This document shows, one piece after another, positions 55,197 through 64,000 of a stretch of 64,000 nucleotides of DNA. Location of the stretch: positions 124,001 through 188,000 of the forward strand of contig NZ_RQEV01000008.1 in NCBI RefSeq assembly GCF_004771275.1. The letters run 5' to 3'. Origin of the DNA: Leptospira fluminis (lineage in GTDB: Bacteria; Spirochaetota; Leptospiria; Leptospirales; Leptospiraceae). The notes under the pieces were generated by a model, which was given only the letters and a program-made list of their open reading frames with translations, was not told the origin of the DNA and made no database searches. The position numbers were made by a program, and so were the translations under genes. Each line of letters starts with the position of its first letter. The stretch's first letter is position 1.

Positions 55197-57932
55197 ATGG
55201 GTCAGAATCAGATATGCCGGTACTTATTTGTAATATATCTATTCTTCCTTTCGACGACTACAAGAGCTCAAAGCGTATTAGAACACGTTTATGTAGGACA
55301 ATTTCTCTCTTACGATTCTAAACTAGAACCTGAAATATCCAAAAAGGCGGTGGATCGGTTAAAAGCTAGATTGGAGTCGCTCCAGTACTCCGTCGAAATT
55401 CTCCCCGCTTCCAGTCCCGAAGAAAATCTGAAAAGAGTTTCGAAAGGAAATCTTTATATTTCCGGCTTCTATAGAAGGGACAAGGCTACTGGAAAACTCG
55501 TGTTGTACGGTCACATTTACAATTCCGAAAAGGGAATTCTGATCGACGCTTACAATAGTTACAACGAAGTCCAAGGATTGGAGGAAATCAAGGACAGCCT
55601 TCCGAAAGACGAAGGGCACCAATCCGACGAAAGCGTACTGGAACAGTTTGTTCAAAAAATCGTTCTGTCGATCCGGATCAATAAGAACAAATTGGAGCGG
55701 AGGGAAAACATCAACGAGTACGTTCTTTCTAATCCGATCAGTAAAAGGTTCAGCTTTCCTGTACAAAAAGAGGATATAAAAAAATCCACGGAGCAGGTCT
55801 TTAACCTTTTGCAATCTCAGGTGTCGACCGCTTCCACAAAGACGGAAGTACGGACCCACGACGCTCCCGACTTGGTTTCCGTGATTTCCGATAAGGAATT
55901 GCTCCAGTTCGGAAGGATCTCCCTCAACGACGTACTCGGGAATCTTCCCGGTTACGCCCCTTCTCAGGATTACGATCGGTCAACGGTCAGTTACAGGGGG
56001 ATGTTCGAAGGTTGGAACAACAACCACCTTTTGATGCTGGTGGACGGAGTACAATTCAACGATAACCTGTACGGTTCCGCATATACCTCGGAAATTACCC
56101 CGTTGAATATGTTGAAATCCGTCGAAGTAGTCCGAGGACCCGGTTCCGCATTGTACGGAAGTAATGCGATGAACGGGATCATTTCTCTGAACACGATCTC
56201 AGGCAAGGACTTAAACGGGGAAATGCAGACGCGCGCTCGGGTCGGAACCGGAGGAACTCAGATCTACGATTTCAGAACGGGGAATACGGGAAAATTATTC
56301 GATTACGTCCTAAGCTATAATTCCTACCAAACGAACGGGAATAATTACAAGGATTACGACGGCTCCGGTAGGACGGATATAACGGGAGCGAACGCGAAAT
56401 TTGCGGTTCAAGACGCGAGGTCCAACTATTATCTCTTCACAAAATTGGAAGGAAAGGATGCGTTGGAAGGACTTTCCTTTCAATACCATAGACAGTATTG
56501 GAACTTTCAAACCGGGCATGGATGGCTCTGGGCCATTCCGGACTACAACGGGCCGATGAGCGAATACAGGGACATCGGTTCTATGAAATACAAAAACAAA
56601 ATCACCTCCAAGCTGACTCATGAATACGTTCTGCAATACCAAAATCACAGCATAGATTGGAATACGCGTTACGAACCAAACGGAGGATCCGCCGGATTCT
56701 ACCCCGCAGGAGTCACGGAATATCTCAAAACCAACGGGCAGAGTATGTTCGGGAGGGCTCAGCTTACGTACGATCTCGGAAACTCCGGAAGTATTTTGGC
56801 AGGGGTAGAAACGACCCGGTTTTTATATACGGGAGACAAGAGCCACTATGCGAACGCGAACCTCACGGACGCGGCGGATAGCTATCCTCCTTTTCCGAAT
56901 AACGCGAACGGAAACCTAGGTCCTTGGCTCGCTTGGATCAAGAATAAGCCTGTTTGGACGGTCGGGGTCTTCGGCCAAATGGTATCGCCCAAATTCTTCT
57001 ACGATAAACTCCAGTTGACGGTCGGAGTAAGGAACGACCAAACCGTACAGCACTATCTCGGAATCGACAATCCTTACAGCGGTTTTTTAGGTTTTCCTTA
57101 TGCTCCGCACGCAAAAAGGGTCTTTAGAAAAACCAGTCCGAAAGCGGCTCTCGTATATACGATCACGAGAAATCTGAACTTAAAGCTGATGGGCGGGCAA
57201 GCCTTCCGGACACCCTCGATCACTGAAATGTTCGGAGCGAATACGTTCTCTTTGGCTTCCAACCCCAGACAATTGAGGCCGGAAATCGTACGAGACTACG
57301 AAGCCGCCATCGACTGGTATCTCAATCAATACGTGAACTTCAGGGTGAACTATTTTATCCGAAATTTCCAGAATCAGATTTTTTATAGCTTACAGAACAA
57401 CAACCTAAGCACGAACATATACTCGGCGGTTACGAACGGTGCGGAGGCGGAAATAAACTTCACCTACAATCAGATTTCCGGATTTATAAACTACTCTTAT
57501 GCGCACAGGTTAAGCGAAAAAATGTTGGATAAGACGGTTTCCGCCAGCCAGAACGAAATGACCTGGGCGCCGTCCCATATCGCAAACGGAGGAATTCGGT
57601 ACCAGACGTCCAAGTATGAGGGAAGCATCCAAGCCCACTTTCAGGGAACCGTCTATCGGAGGGCCTCCGACTTCGGAACCATCGATACTACCACAGGGAT
57701 TTTGCAATCAGATTCCAGGTTACAATACCCCCAATACCGTCCCAATTACGTGAGGAACTGGACGAACGTGGACGTTCGTATAGCGTATCATCTTACCGAA
57801 AAGATCAGCGTCGGACTATTCGCGTCCAACCTGCTCAATAACCAGCAGAAACTGATCAAAATAAACAATTTTCCGTTCGATTACTCCAACCAACAAAGAC
57901 AGATCCTGGTGGATCTTAACGCTTCGTTTTAA
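55197..57932 (+). CDS. TonB-dependent outer-membrane receptor with extra N-terminal periplasmic domain
   Basis: A 911-residue protein with a signal peptide (YLFVIYLFFLSTTTRA). Residues about 27-205 form an extra domain (VYVGQFLSYDSKLEPEISKK, GNLYISGFYRRDKATGKLVL, VQKIVLSIRIN) reminiscent of FlgO/CsgG-like periplasmic domains. The plug follows (SVISDKELLQFGRISLNDVL, VEVVRGPGSALYGSNAMNGI), then a beta-barrel ending in the terminal aromatic of LVDLNASF. It probably imports a siderophore, cofactor or other ligand. Convergent with the phosphatase operon whose second gene is a binding protein. Confidence 0.92.
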   Translation: MGQNQICRYLFVIYLFFLSTTTRAQSVLEHVYVGQFLSYDSKLEPEISKKAVDRLKARLESLQYSVEILPASSPEENLKRVSKGNLYISGFYRRDKATGKLVLYGHIYNSEKGILIDAYNSYNEVQGLEEIKDSLPKDEGHQSDESVLEQFVQKIVLSIRINKNKLERRENINEYVLSNPISKRFSFPVQKEDIKKSTEQVFNLLQSQVSTASTKTEVRTHDAPDLVSVISDKELLQFGRISLNDVLGNLPGYAPSQDYDRSTVSYRGMFEGWNNNHLLMLVDGVQFNDNLYGSAYTSEITPLNMLKSVEVVRGPGSALYGSNAMNGIISLNTISGKDLNGEMQTRARVGTGGTQIYDFRTGNTGKLFDYVLSYNSYQTNGNNYKDYDGSGRTDITGANAKFAVQDARSNYYLFTKLEGKDALEGLSFQYHRQYWNFQTGHGWLWAIPDYNGPMSEYRDIGSMKYKNKITSKLTHEYVLQYQNHSIDWNTRYEPNGGSAGFYPAGVTEYLKTNGQSMFGRAQLTYDLGNSGSILAGVETTRFLYTGDKSHYANANLTDAADSYPPFPNNANGNLGPWLAWIKNKPVWTVGVFGQMVSPKFFYDKLQLTVGVRNDQTVQHYLGIDNPYSGFLGFPYAPHAKRVFRKTSPKAALVYTITRNLNLKLMGGQAFRTPSITEMFGANTFSLASNPRQLRPEIVRDYEAAIDWYLNQYVNFRVNYFIRNFQNQIFYSLQNNNLSTNIYSAVTNGAEAEINFTYNQISGFINYSYAHRLSEKMLDKTVSASQNEMTWAPSHIANGGIRYQTSKYEGSIQAHFQGTVYRRASDFGTIDTTTGILQSDSRLQYPQYRPNYVRNWTNVDVRIAYHLTEKISVGLFASNLLNNQQKLIKINNFPFDYSNQQRQILVDLNASF

Positions 57933-57977
57933 GCGAAAATCCGATCCTCCTAAAGCTTACGTAGATCCGGAGAGCGC

Positions 57978-59588
57978 CTATCCTGCGGTCTTATCCAGAA
58001 GGACCCGAATAGCGTCCTTTTTCTTCGTGGAAAGGCGGAGGTATTCCTGGGCGCGCTTGTCCGCAGGATCGATCAAAAGAATGTTCTCGAAGATCCGAAT
58101 GGATCCTTCGTAATCCCTTTGGGAATAGAGCTCGATTCCCTCCTTTAAATATTCCGGTATTTTCGAATATTCGGAAGAACGAACGTGATTCAATTCTACG
58201 CTGGATTTGGCGTTTTGCGGAAATGTTCTTAAGGAGGATTGGTACATCTTGATTCCGTCAAAGACTTTCCCGCTCCTGACCAATTGTTCCGCATTGATCC
58301 GTTCCGATTCGCTTTGAGCGAGAGTCGCGCTGGATAACCCTTCCTTCGCCGCCCGAAGATTGGGATTCAACAACAACACCTTTTGGAATTCGGCCCTCGC
58401 TCTGGAATAATTCCCCTTCTTATAAAAGTCCTCGGCGGCCTCCAACAGCTCCTTTGTCTTTCCTCCGGTCATCTTTTCGATGACCAACTGAAGATAGGAG
58501 GCGACGGATTGGTTGTTCGGATCCTTTTTCAATATGTTCTCAAAAACGATCCTTGCGCTCTTGAGTTTTCCTTCGTTCAAAAGATTCAAACCCACGGTAA
58601 AAAGGCGGGTCAGCTTGGCCCTTTCCTTTAACTCCTCAGGTACGATAACATTGGAATCCGAGGCGAAGGCCTCGTTTAGAAAAAAGGACGGTTTGTCCGA
58701 TAGACTCACCTTCTCTTCCTTGCAGGAACTCTTTCCCGACAGAATCCGATTCGCCAATTCCCCCGTTTCTATCCCCAATTTGCTGTATTCGGGACTGATG
58801 CCGAAAGTCGCACCCGCGCGAACCAAGGCGGGAAAAGGAGCCATCAAAATCATCTTGTTCTTTTTCGAGAATTCGGACAACTCCTCGAAGATTTCACGAT
58901 TGTAAAGGGAGTCCTTGACTATGATAAAAGCGTCATATTCCCCTCTTACTTTTTCCAAAGAGGACCGAAAATTCTCCTCGCTCACTTTTTTTTTCGCAAA
59001 GTTCAATTTGTATTTCAGATCGAAGTAATCCCCTTCCGTCGCAAAAAATTCCCCTTCCGGCTGGGAATAAAACGTGAGGACTCGATTGGCTTTCGGAGAA
59101 AGTTCCCTCAGCACCTTGAAAAATTCCGATATGGAAACATCCATTCCGACTCCGCATACGTTGTCCGAATCGATTCCGATGGACTTCGGATGGCTTACCA
59201 TGGTAAAAACGATGGGGGTCCGATTCAGGTTTTCCCTGGCTAATTTAAAAGCCGCGGAACCGATCGCAACGAAAAGTTTCGTATCGGAAGATTCTATTTC
59301 TTTAAAATAAGAAGGTACATCCTTATATTCAGATCTCAGAAGATCCACGTAGGAAATCCTTACTGGATAATCCAGACTGGACTGAAGACCGAATAGCGCC
59401 TGTTCCAAAATCGAATTATCCGAAGATAGAAGGATCTCTACGTTACCGGAAATTGCCTTCGAAGAATTAGGAGAGGAATTTAATTCTCCGAATTGCGACG
59501 CCGCTCCCGCGATACAAATCGCGAATCCGGCAAAAAGGATATACGCGTTCCGACTCAGACCGGTCAAAATTCGATTCCAGCGAATCAT
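57978..59588 (-). CDS. ABC_sub_bind-like periplasmic-binding protein with TPR tail
   Basis: A 536-residue protein with an N-terminal TM or signal segment (AYILFAGFAICIAGAA). Residues about 45-310 match the ABC_sub_bind (PF04392-type) pattern (NVEILLSSDNSILEQAL, IVFTMVSHPKSIGID, PALVRAGATFGISPEY). The C-terminal 210 residues are TPR-like helices (EAAEDFYKKGNYSRARAEFQ, EGIELYSQRDYEGSIRIFEN). Its ATG overlaps the SpoIIE stop by four bases (ATGA), so it is translationally coupled to the phosphatase and may feed it a ligand signal. Confidence 0.85.
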   Translation of the reverse strand: MIRWNRILTGLSRNAYILFAGFAICIAGAASQFGELNSSPNSSKAISGNVEILLSSDNSILEQALFGLQSSLDYPVRISYVDLLRSEYKDVPSYFKEIESSDTKLFVAIGSAAFKLARENLNRTPIVFTMVSHPKSIGIDSDNVCGVGMDVSISEFFKVLRELSPKANRVLTFYSQPEGEFFATEGDYFDLKYKLNFAKKKVSEENFRSSLEKVRGEYDAFIIVKDSLYNREIFEELSEFSKKNKMILMAPFPALVRAGATFGISPEYSKLGIETGELANRILSGKSSCKEEKVSLSDKPSFFLNEAFASDSNVIVPEELKERAKLTRLFTVGLNLLNEGKLKSARIVFENILKKDPNNQSVASYLQLVIEKMTGGKTKELLEAAEDFYKKGNYSRARAEFQKVLLLNPNLRAAKEGLSSATLAQSESERINAEQLVRSGKVFDGIKMYQSSLRTFPQNAKSSVELNHVRSSEYSKIPEYLKEGIELYSQRDYEGSIRIFENILLIDPADKRAQEYLRLSTKKKDAIRVLLDKTAG

Positions 59589-62146
59589 ACGTCCGCCGTA
59601 ATTCGGCTAGTTTCCCAAGATTCGAGTTTATCCAGATTAAGCGAAGCCGTCCTAAAATCGGGCTTGATTTCCAGCGCCTTTTTCCATTCCTCTTTTGCCG
59701 AAGAGTAATTCCCTTTTCTGTAATATACGCTTCCTAGGTTATTGTAGGCATGATGGTTTTTCGGCGCTACTTCGATGGACCGACGGTAGAATTTCTCAGC
59801 TTCGTCCAATTGGTTCAACAAAGAATGACAATTCGCGATCCGAAAAAGAGTCCATGGATTCCTTCCTTCGCTTAAGCGGTTCGCCTTTTCATAGGATTCC
59901 AACGCGGCTACAAAATCCTTCTTGTGATACAGGTAATCGGCCTTGGCCAGGACATCGTCCACGTTCACGAACTTATGACCGGAAAATTCCTCCACTTCCT
60001 CTTCTTCGGAAAATCCGGTTTCCGCAATCGCCCTTAGGATAGCCTCTCGGACCTCGGAAAGCCCTTCCATTTCAGGTCCTAAAGCCGCGGCTTCTTCCGA
60101 CATCTTCCGGGCTCTTCCCAAAACGTTCATTTCCAGATAAATTTTTGCCAGATTTAAAACATTATAAAAATAGGATTTATCTCGCAGATACAATCTCTCT
60201 CCGTAATCCGCGGCCTCAGAAAGCCTACCCGAAGCGAAAAGACAAGAGGAAAGCTCCAAAACACCTTCGTTATCCGACGGAACGATCTTCAGGTATTCCT
60301 GCAGACGGTCCCTTCCGTTATCGAGATCCCCGCTCCTAAAAAGCGCAAAGCCGGCGATCTTCAACAGCTCGGGAGCCGGTTGTTCCAGATTCGGCAGAAA
60401 GGAATCCGCTAAAATAGCCGCCTCCGGATATTTTTTCAGGTCCAATAATTTTTGTCCTTCCGAGATTGCCTCTCTGATTTCGAAGGGAATCCCGTCCGAA
60501 ATCAATTTCAGATTCTCTTTTTCCAAAAAAGAAATACGTAATATGGAAAAATCGTCGATCAAAGTTCCGGAACTTTCCACGGCTTCTTTGATCCTATACA
60601 GCTCCCCTTTCGCGTCCGAAACGTGTTTCAGAAACAGGGTTTCGTCCTCGTTGACGGTTTCCGCGTCTCCGTCATTCGAAACCATCACGTCGTCTCTACC
60701 GTCTGATCCCATGATGACCACATCCATTGGCTTCATCTGAAACAAGCGGACGTAAAATTTATCCTCCTGATCGGGCATTCCTAACTTTCTTAAGCTAAGA
60801 TTCGTTTCCAAAAAGGAAGCCTCGGAATCCCGGTATAATACCGTCCACGGATGCTCGGCATTGATATAATACAAAAGTCCGGATTGGGTATCCACGAGTC
60901 CCATACAGACCGAGATGTACATACAACCGTCGAAGGATAAAAAAACGTTCTGCAAGTCCAGAAATCTTTCTTTCAACCAAGTCTCCGGAAAAACCTTTTG
61001 GCTCCTGGATCTCTTGTACCGGGATATCGCCGAATTAAATACCACCCCCAGCACCAGGGCTCCGCCTGCTCCCTGCATGGACTTTCCCATCGCATCGCCG
61101 TTTACGAATACGGTATATTCTCTTCCGTCCAACCATATCGTATCCGTAATGCAGATATCTCCTCCTAATTGGGAATTCCATCTTCTAAAGGAGAATTTCT
61201 TCTTTTGTTCTATAAAGAACTCCGTACGAACTCGCTTGGAAAGATTGCTGTTCAGCAAAAGCGGCTCCAAGAGGACGGAAGTCAGATAGTAATCCGCGTC
61301 CTGCGCGACCTTCAAGGATTGGACTTTTTCCAAAGTCCGATTCAGTTCTTCGGTTCTCTGCGCCACCATCGATTCCAGATTCTGCGTAAAATCCCGGATC
61401 TGAGAGGTCATACGATTGAATTGAAGCGCAAGCATTCCGACCTCGTCCTTTCCTCTTACCGCGATCTGAAAATTCAGATCCCCTTCACCTATGATTTTAA
61501 CGCCCTCGGATAAGGTGTCGATCGGTCGGGCAAAGTTCACAGCGACCAGTATCGCGATGAAAATTCCGAGCACGAACAATACGCTCGCGACGCTGATGAT
61601 ACTTCTCCTGATCGCGAAAACCGGCTCGTAGACTTTTTCCTTATCGAATTCGAATATCGCCATCCCGACCCATAATTTCTGTCCCTGGTACTGGATGAAG
61701 ATCGGATAGGAAAATCGGAGAAGCGTATTTCCCCCCTCCACAATTTCGCTTAAAGTTAATTCTTTTAACGAGGAAAATTTTTCGAAGTCCACTTCCGGTA
61801 CGTCCGAACCTATCTTTTCTTCGTTCAGTTCCGCGACATATTTTCCGTCCACGTTGATCACGTAGGAATCCGTAAGCCCTGAAATGTTGCTTTCATGTAA
61901 TCTCGCCAAACTCGTTCTCGTGGCATCGAACGTCTCGTTGATCAACAATTCCTCCGCGGCGATATTCGCGATATTGTTGGCCAAGTTTTGACACACTTCG
62001 AACGTCTTCTCCAGGACGATCGCCTGGTTTCTATACAGAACGATGATGGAAAGAGGAAGCACGCAGAGAAGAACGATGCCCGAAACGAAAATGATCATTT
62101 TCGTTCGAATCTTTAGATTGTTTAAAACGGAAAGAAGAAATTTCAT
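59585..62146 (-). CDS. CACHE-HAMP SpoIIE/PP2C phosphatase with TPR tail (paralogue 3)
   Basis: About 853 residues: TM helix, periplasmic CACHE-like domain (about 55-190), second TM, HAMP (PIDTLSEGVKIIGEGDLNF), coiled coil, linker DADYYLTSVLLEPL, SpoIIE domain (NGDAMGKS, GSDGRDD, DDFSIL) and a long TPR tail (about 540-840) with clear repeats (HHAYNNLGSVYYRKGNYSSA). I chose ATG 62146 over an in-frame start at 62185 because AAGGA precedes it and the N-terminus is then membrane-ready. First gene of a two-gene operon. Confidence 0.9.
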   Translation of the reverse strand: MKFLLSVLNNLKIRTKMIIFVSGIVLLCVLPLSIIVLYRNQAIVLEKTFEVCQNLANNIANIAAEELLINETFDATRTSLARLHESNISGLTDSYVINVDGKYVAELNEEKIGSDVPEVDFEKFSSLKELTLSEIVEGGNTLLRFSYPIFIQYQGQKLWVGMAIFEFDKEKVYEPVFAIRRSIISVASVLFVLGIFIAILVAVNFARPIDTLSEGVKIIGEGDLNFQIAVRGKDEVGMLALQFNRMTSQIRDFTQNLESMVAQRTEELNRTLEKVQSLKVAQDADYYLTSVLLEPLLLNSNLSKRVRTEFFIEQKKKFSFRRWNSQLGGDICITDTIWLDGREYTVFVNGDAMGKSMQGAGGALVLGVVFNSAISRYKRSRSQKVFPETWLKERFLDLQNVFLSFDGCMYISVCMGLVDTQSGLLYYINAEHPWTVLYRDSEASFLETNLSLRKLGMPDQEDKFYVRLFQMKPMDVVIMGSDGRDDVMVSNDGDAETVNEDETLFLKHVSDAKGELYRIKEAVESSGTLIDDFSILRISFLEKENLKLISDGIPFEIREAISEGQKLLDLKKYPEAAILADSFLPNLEQPAPELLKIAGFALFRSGDLDNGRDRLQEYLKIVPSDNEGVLELSSCLFASGRLSEAADYGERLYLRDKSYFYNVLNLAKIYLEMNVLGRARKMSEEAAALGPEMEGLSEVREAILRAIAETGFSEEEEVEEFSGHKFVNVDDVLAKADYLYHKKDFVAALESYEKANRLSEGRNPWTLFRIANCHSLLNQLDEAEKFYRRSIEVAPKNHHAYNNLGSVYYRKGNYSSAKEEWKKALEIKPDFRTASLNLDKLESWETSRITADV

Positions 62147-62377
62147 CCAGGCAATCCTTCGAGTCGAGGCATGGACGATATCCAAGCAGGTACCATTGTC
62201 AAATAATTTTAAATCGCTCCCGAGATTGTAATCTTAAAATCGGAAGGAATCAAAGGTTAGAATTACGTTACAAATGTTTGAACTAAAAAAGCAAGGCAGC
62301 TTAAGAAGAAAATAAAGAACCTACTTCCGAATCCCGTCGATCGAACAAATAAAACATGGTCTAACTAAATCGGTCTT

Positions 62378-63349
62378 TTAATTGTGACGCAAGAGTTCTT
62401 GCCCGAAATTTTGAAGATCCTGAAAGAAAAGATTCACAGTGACGCCCGCCTGCTTGACCATCTGCTTTCTGGTTTCAAGTTGCTCGATCGTGTGAACTCC
62501 TCCCCGACTAAAATAAAGTTTAATGAGACTTTCCCGTTCGGAGCTTCCGTCCGCGCCAAGATAACCGTTCTCCAACCATCTGCTGATTAGGATGTCGAGA
62601 ATCGTGCTCATTTGCTTTAGAGGAACACGACGCTTTCTCTCCGTCGGGTGATTCAGTAGATACCAGACCGGAGCGGAAAAAAGTTCCGTTTCGTGGGGAC
62701 GGTACCATATATCTTTCAGAACGTTCTTCGCGTCCACGTAGTTTACCTGCGTTTCCACTTGGTAGGCCTGGTAAGATATATAACCGACCGCCAAACCGCC
62801 GATGATGCTATCGGTCGCTTGGACAGTGGCCGAAGCCCATTGTAAAATTCCGGAGAGGATTCCGAAAATTCCCCCGACTACGATGGCGGCGATATAAAAT
62901 TGGGTCACTCTTTGATTTTCGCTGTATCTAAGATGCTTGATGATGTCGTCTATCCGATCCGAATAACAGTTCAATTCGGAAACTGTGCCGGTAAGATCGG
63001 TGCTGACCAGAAAGATGATCTCATGAATCTTATTCTTCGTGAATATGAGCTCGAGATGAGTCGGGCTGTTGATGTCCTTGTAATCCGGCTTTTTTTCCAA
63101 CTCCTCCATTTTTTCAATCAAAGGAAGAATCCCGTACGCGTTCGCGATCATCAGGGACTTAAAGGAAAAATGGCCGTGGGAACGGAGAAGATGGTCCACT
63201 CTCGCAAAAGGAAGGGGACGACTAAAGGGAATGTTCTTTGCATCGGAGCCGACGGAACAATACTGCCCTCCGAAGTATGTCTCTTTTACCTGAATCGTGG
63301 TGTTGCAACCGCATATTATAAAAAGCAATATCAGAATTTTCTTTGGCAT
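62378..63349 (-). CDS. Lipoprotein with internal membrane segments, unknown function
   Basis: A 323-residue protein with lipobox FIICGC (Cys 15). It has a charged first half and two glycine-rich hydrophobic segments around 155-200 (FYIAAIVVGGIFGILSGIL, IIGGLAVGYISY), then a soluble C-terminal part. No family recognised. It lies 16 bp after the next gene upstream on the same strand, so the two are probably one operon. Confidence 0.75.
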   Translation of the reverse strand: MPKKILILLFIICGCNTTIQVKETYFGGQYCSVGSDAKNIPFSRPLPFARVDHLLRSHGHFSFKSLMIANAYGILPLIEKMEELEKKPDYKDINSPTHLELIFTKNKIHEIIFLVSTDLTGTVSELNCYSDRIDDIIKHLRYSENQRVTQFYIAAIVVGGIFGILSGILQWASATVQATDSIIGGLAVGYISYQAYQVETQVNYVDAKNVLKDIWYRPHETELFSAPVWYLLNHPTERKRRVPLKQMSTILDILISRWLENGYLGADGSSERESLIKLYFSRGGVHTIEQLETRKQMVKQAGVTVNLFFQDLQNFGQELLRHN

Positions 63350-63365
63350 ACGGCTCTTGGTCCGG

Positions 63366-64000
63366 TTATTTCGCTTTTACGGATTTGATAAATGCACTCA
63401 TGAATTCCCGGTCCGTTTCGTCCAAGCTCGCCCGAACCACCATATCCCTTCTCTTCTTCTTCGGAATACCGTTCTTTTCCAGGAATTCGTCGTTTGAAAA
63501 CGAATTGAAAGTTTCCTGGAATACGATCCGTCCTTGGGAATCCTCCACGATATATTCCACCGTCGCAAAGCATAAATATTCGCGTAGCAAAGCGAGAGCG
63601 ATGATCGGATAAAGACTCTCTTCAACTATCTCGTACAGGAAAAGTCCTGCACCCAACTCCGAATGCCCCGTAGCTACCGCCAAAAGCAATCCGGTGGCGA
63701 TACCGGTGACGATACTCCATACGATCACGGAACTTCGAATTTCCCCCAAATCCTTTATTTCAGCATAGATATAGTAATCTGCGGGGCGGCTCGGATCGAC
63801 CGCGACGTTCTGGGCCCTCAATAGATTGCTTAAATTCAATTTCATCCATTTTTCTATGGAACGCTTTTCCGCTTCTATCTCTTCCCTCCGCTCCACCTTG
63901 TCGGGGTTAGTTTCCGTAAGCGTGGATAGTCTCGAAATTCGGAGAGAAATGAACGGATCCCGAATAACCGCGTTAAAACGCTTATTCGAATCGGGTACCG
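63366..64000 (-). CDS. Membrane protein, unknown function (5' end outside window)
   Basis: The frame is open from the right edge with no start codon that must be used, so the gene probably begins outside the window. The visible 210 residues are a basic N-terminal part (RDPFISLRISRLSTLT), a helix, two hydrophobic segments (SIVTGIATGLLLAVATG, YPIIALALLREYL) and a charged C-terminus (EKNGIPKKKRRDMVVRASLD). It is organised like the neighbouring lipoprotein, with central Gly-rich hydrophobic segments. A GTG at 63896 is the first internal candidate start. Confidence 0.7.
   Translation of the reverse strand, partial: VPDSNKRFNAVIRDPFISLRISRLSTLTETNPDKVERREEIEAEKRSIEKWMKLNLSNLLRAQNVAVDPSRPADYYIYAEIKDLGEIRSSVIVWSIVTGIATGLLLAVATGHSELGAGLFLYEIVEESLYPIIALALLREYLCFATVEYIVEDSQGRIVFQETFNSFSNDEFLEKNGIPKKKRRDMVVRASLDETDREFMSAFIKSVKAK

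Overview
The window looks like chromosome of a spirochaete of the genus Leptospira, probably a member with moderate rather than very low GC. This rests on protein character, not on a search. There are many lipoproteins with loose spirochaetal lipoboxes, 7-TM sensor domains fused to AraC, cyclase and phosphatase outputs, repeated HisKA_2 and LytTR-type kinases, and leuCD beside a LysR regulator. I see no rRNA, tRNA, CRISPR array, insertion sequence or prophage. Nearly all the DNA is coding.

Layout. 1-3.9 kb: a cut-off LysR gene, divergent leuC-leuD (leucine biosynthesis), a PlsC-like acyltransferase and a small lipoprotein. 4.1-15.6 kb: an XRE regulator, a hybrid histidine kinase, a three-gene adaptor/FtsX permease/LolD ATPase export operon, a LytS/LytR-type kinase-regulator pair, a Crp/Fnr regulator with a degraded alpha/beta hydrolase behind it, an epimerase-like SDR and a metallo-beta-lactamase-fold lipoprotein. 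15.9-19.2 kb: a membrane SpoIIE/PP2C phosphatase with TPRs overlaps a PilZ-methyltransferase fusion. 19.2-31.6 kb: a PEBP-family protein, an enoyl-CoA hydratase-like enzyme, an LtaS-like sulfatase with an adenylate/guanylate cyclase, a second SpoIIE-TPR phosphatase, a fatty acid hydroxylase-family protein and a 7-TM AraC regulator.

31.6-49.1 kb is dominated by signalling: a large CACHE/PAS kinase with a single-domain receiver; an acyltransferase-like protein overlapping a 7-TM protein; a cluster made of a 1666-residue poly-HAMP hybrid kinase, a REC-HisKA_2 protein and a REC-PAS protein; and a NarX/NarL-like pair. 49.1-53.7 kb: surface lipoproteins (one an FG-GAP beta-propeller), then a patatin phospholipase with a possible L,D-transpeptidase-like partner. 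53.9-64 kb: another HisKA_2 protein, a TonB-dependent receptor with an unusual N-terminal domain, and a converging operon of a third SpoIIE-TPR phosphatase with a substrate-binding/TPR protein. Two co-directional envelope proteins close the window, the last running off the right edge.

Theme: most genes outside leuCD are sensors or signal-processing proteins. The best candidates for little-described systems are (i) the SpoIIE-TPR phosphatase paired with a PilZ/PhcB-like methyltransferase, (ii) the acyltransferase-like/7-TM overlapping pair, and (iii) the TonB receptor, substrate-binding and phosphatase locus. All functions are read from motifs and gene order by eye. No similarity search was possible.
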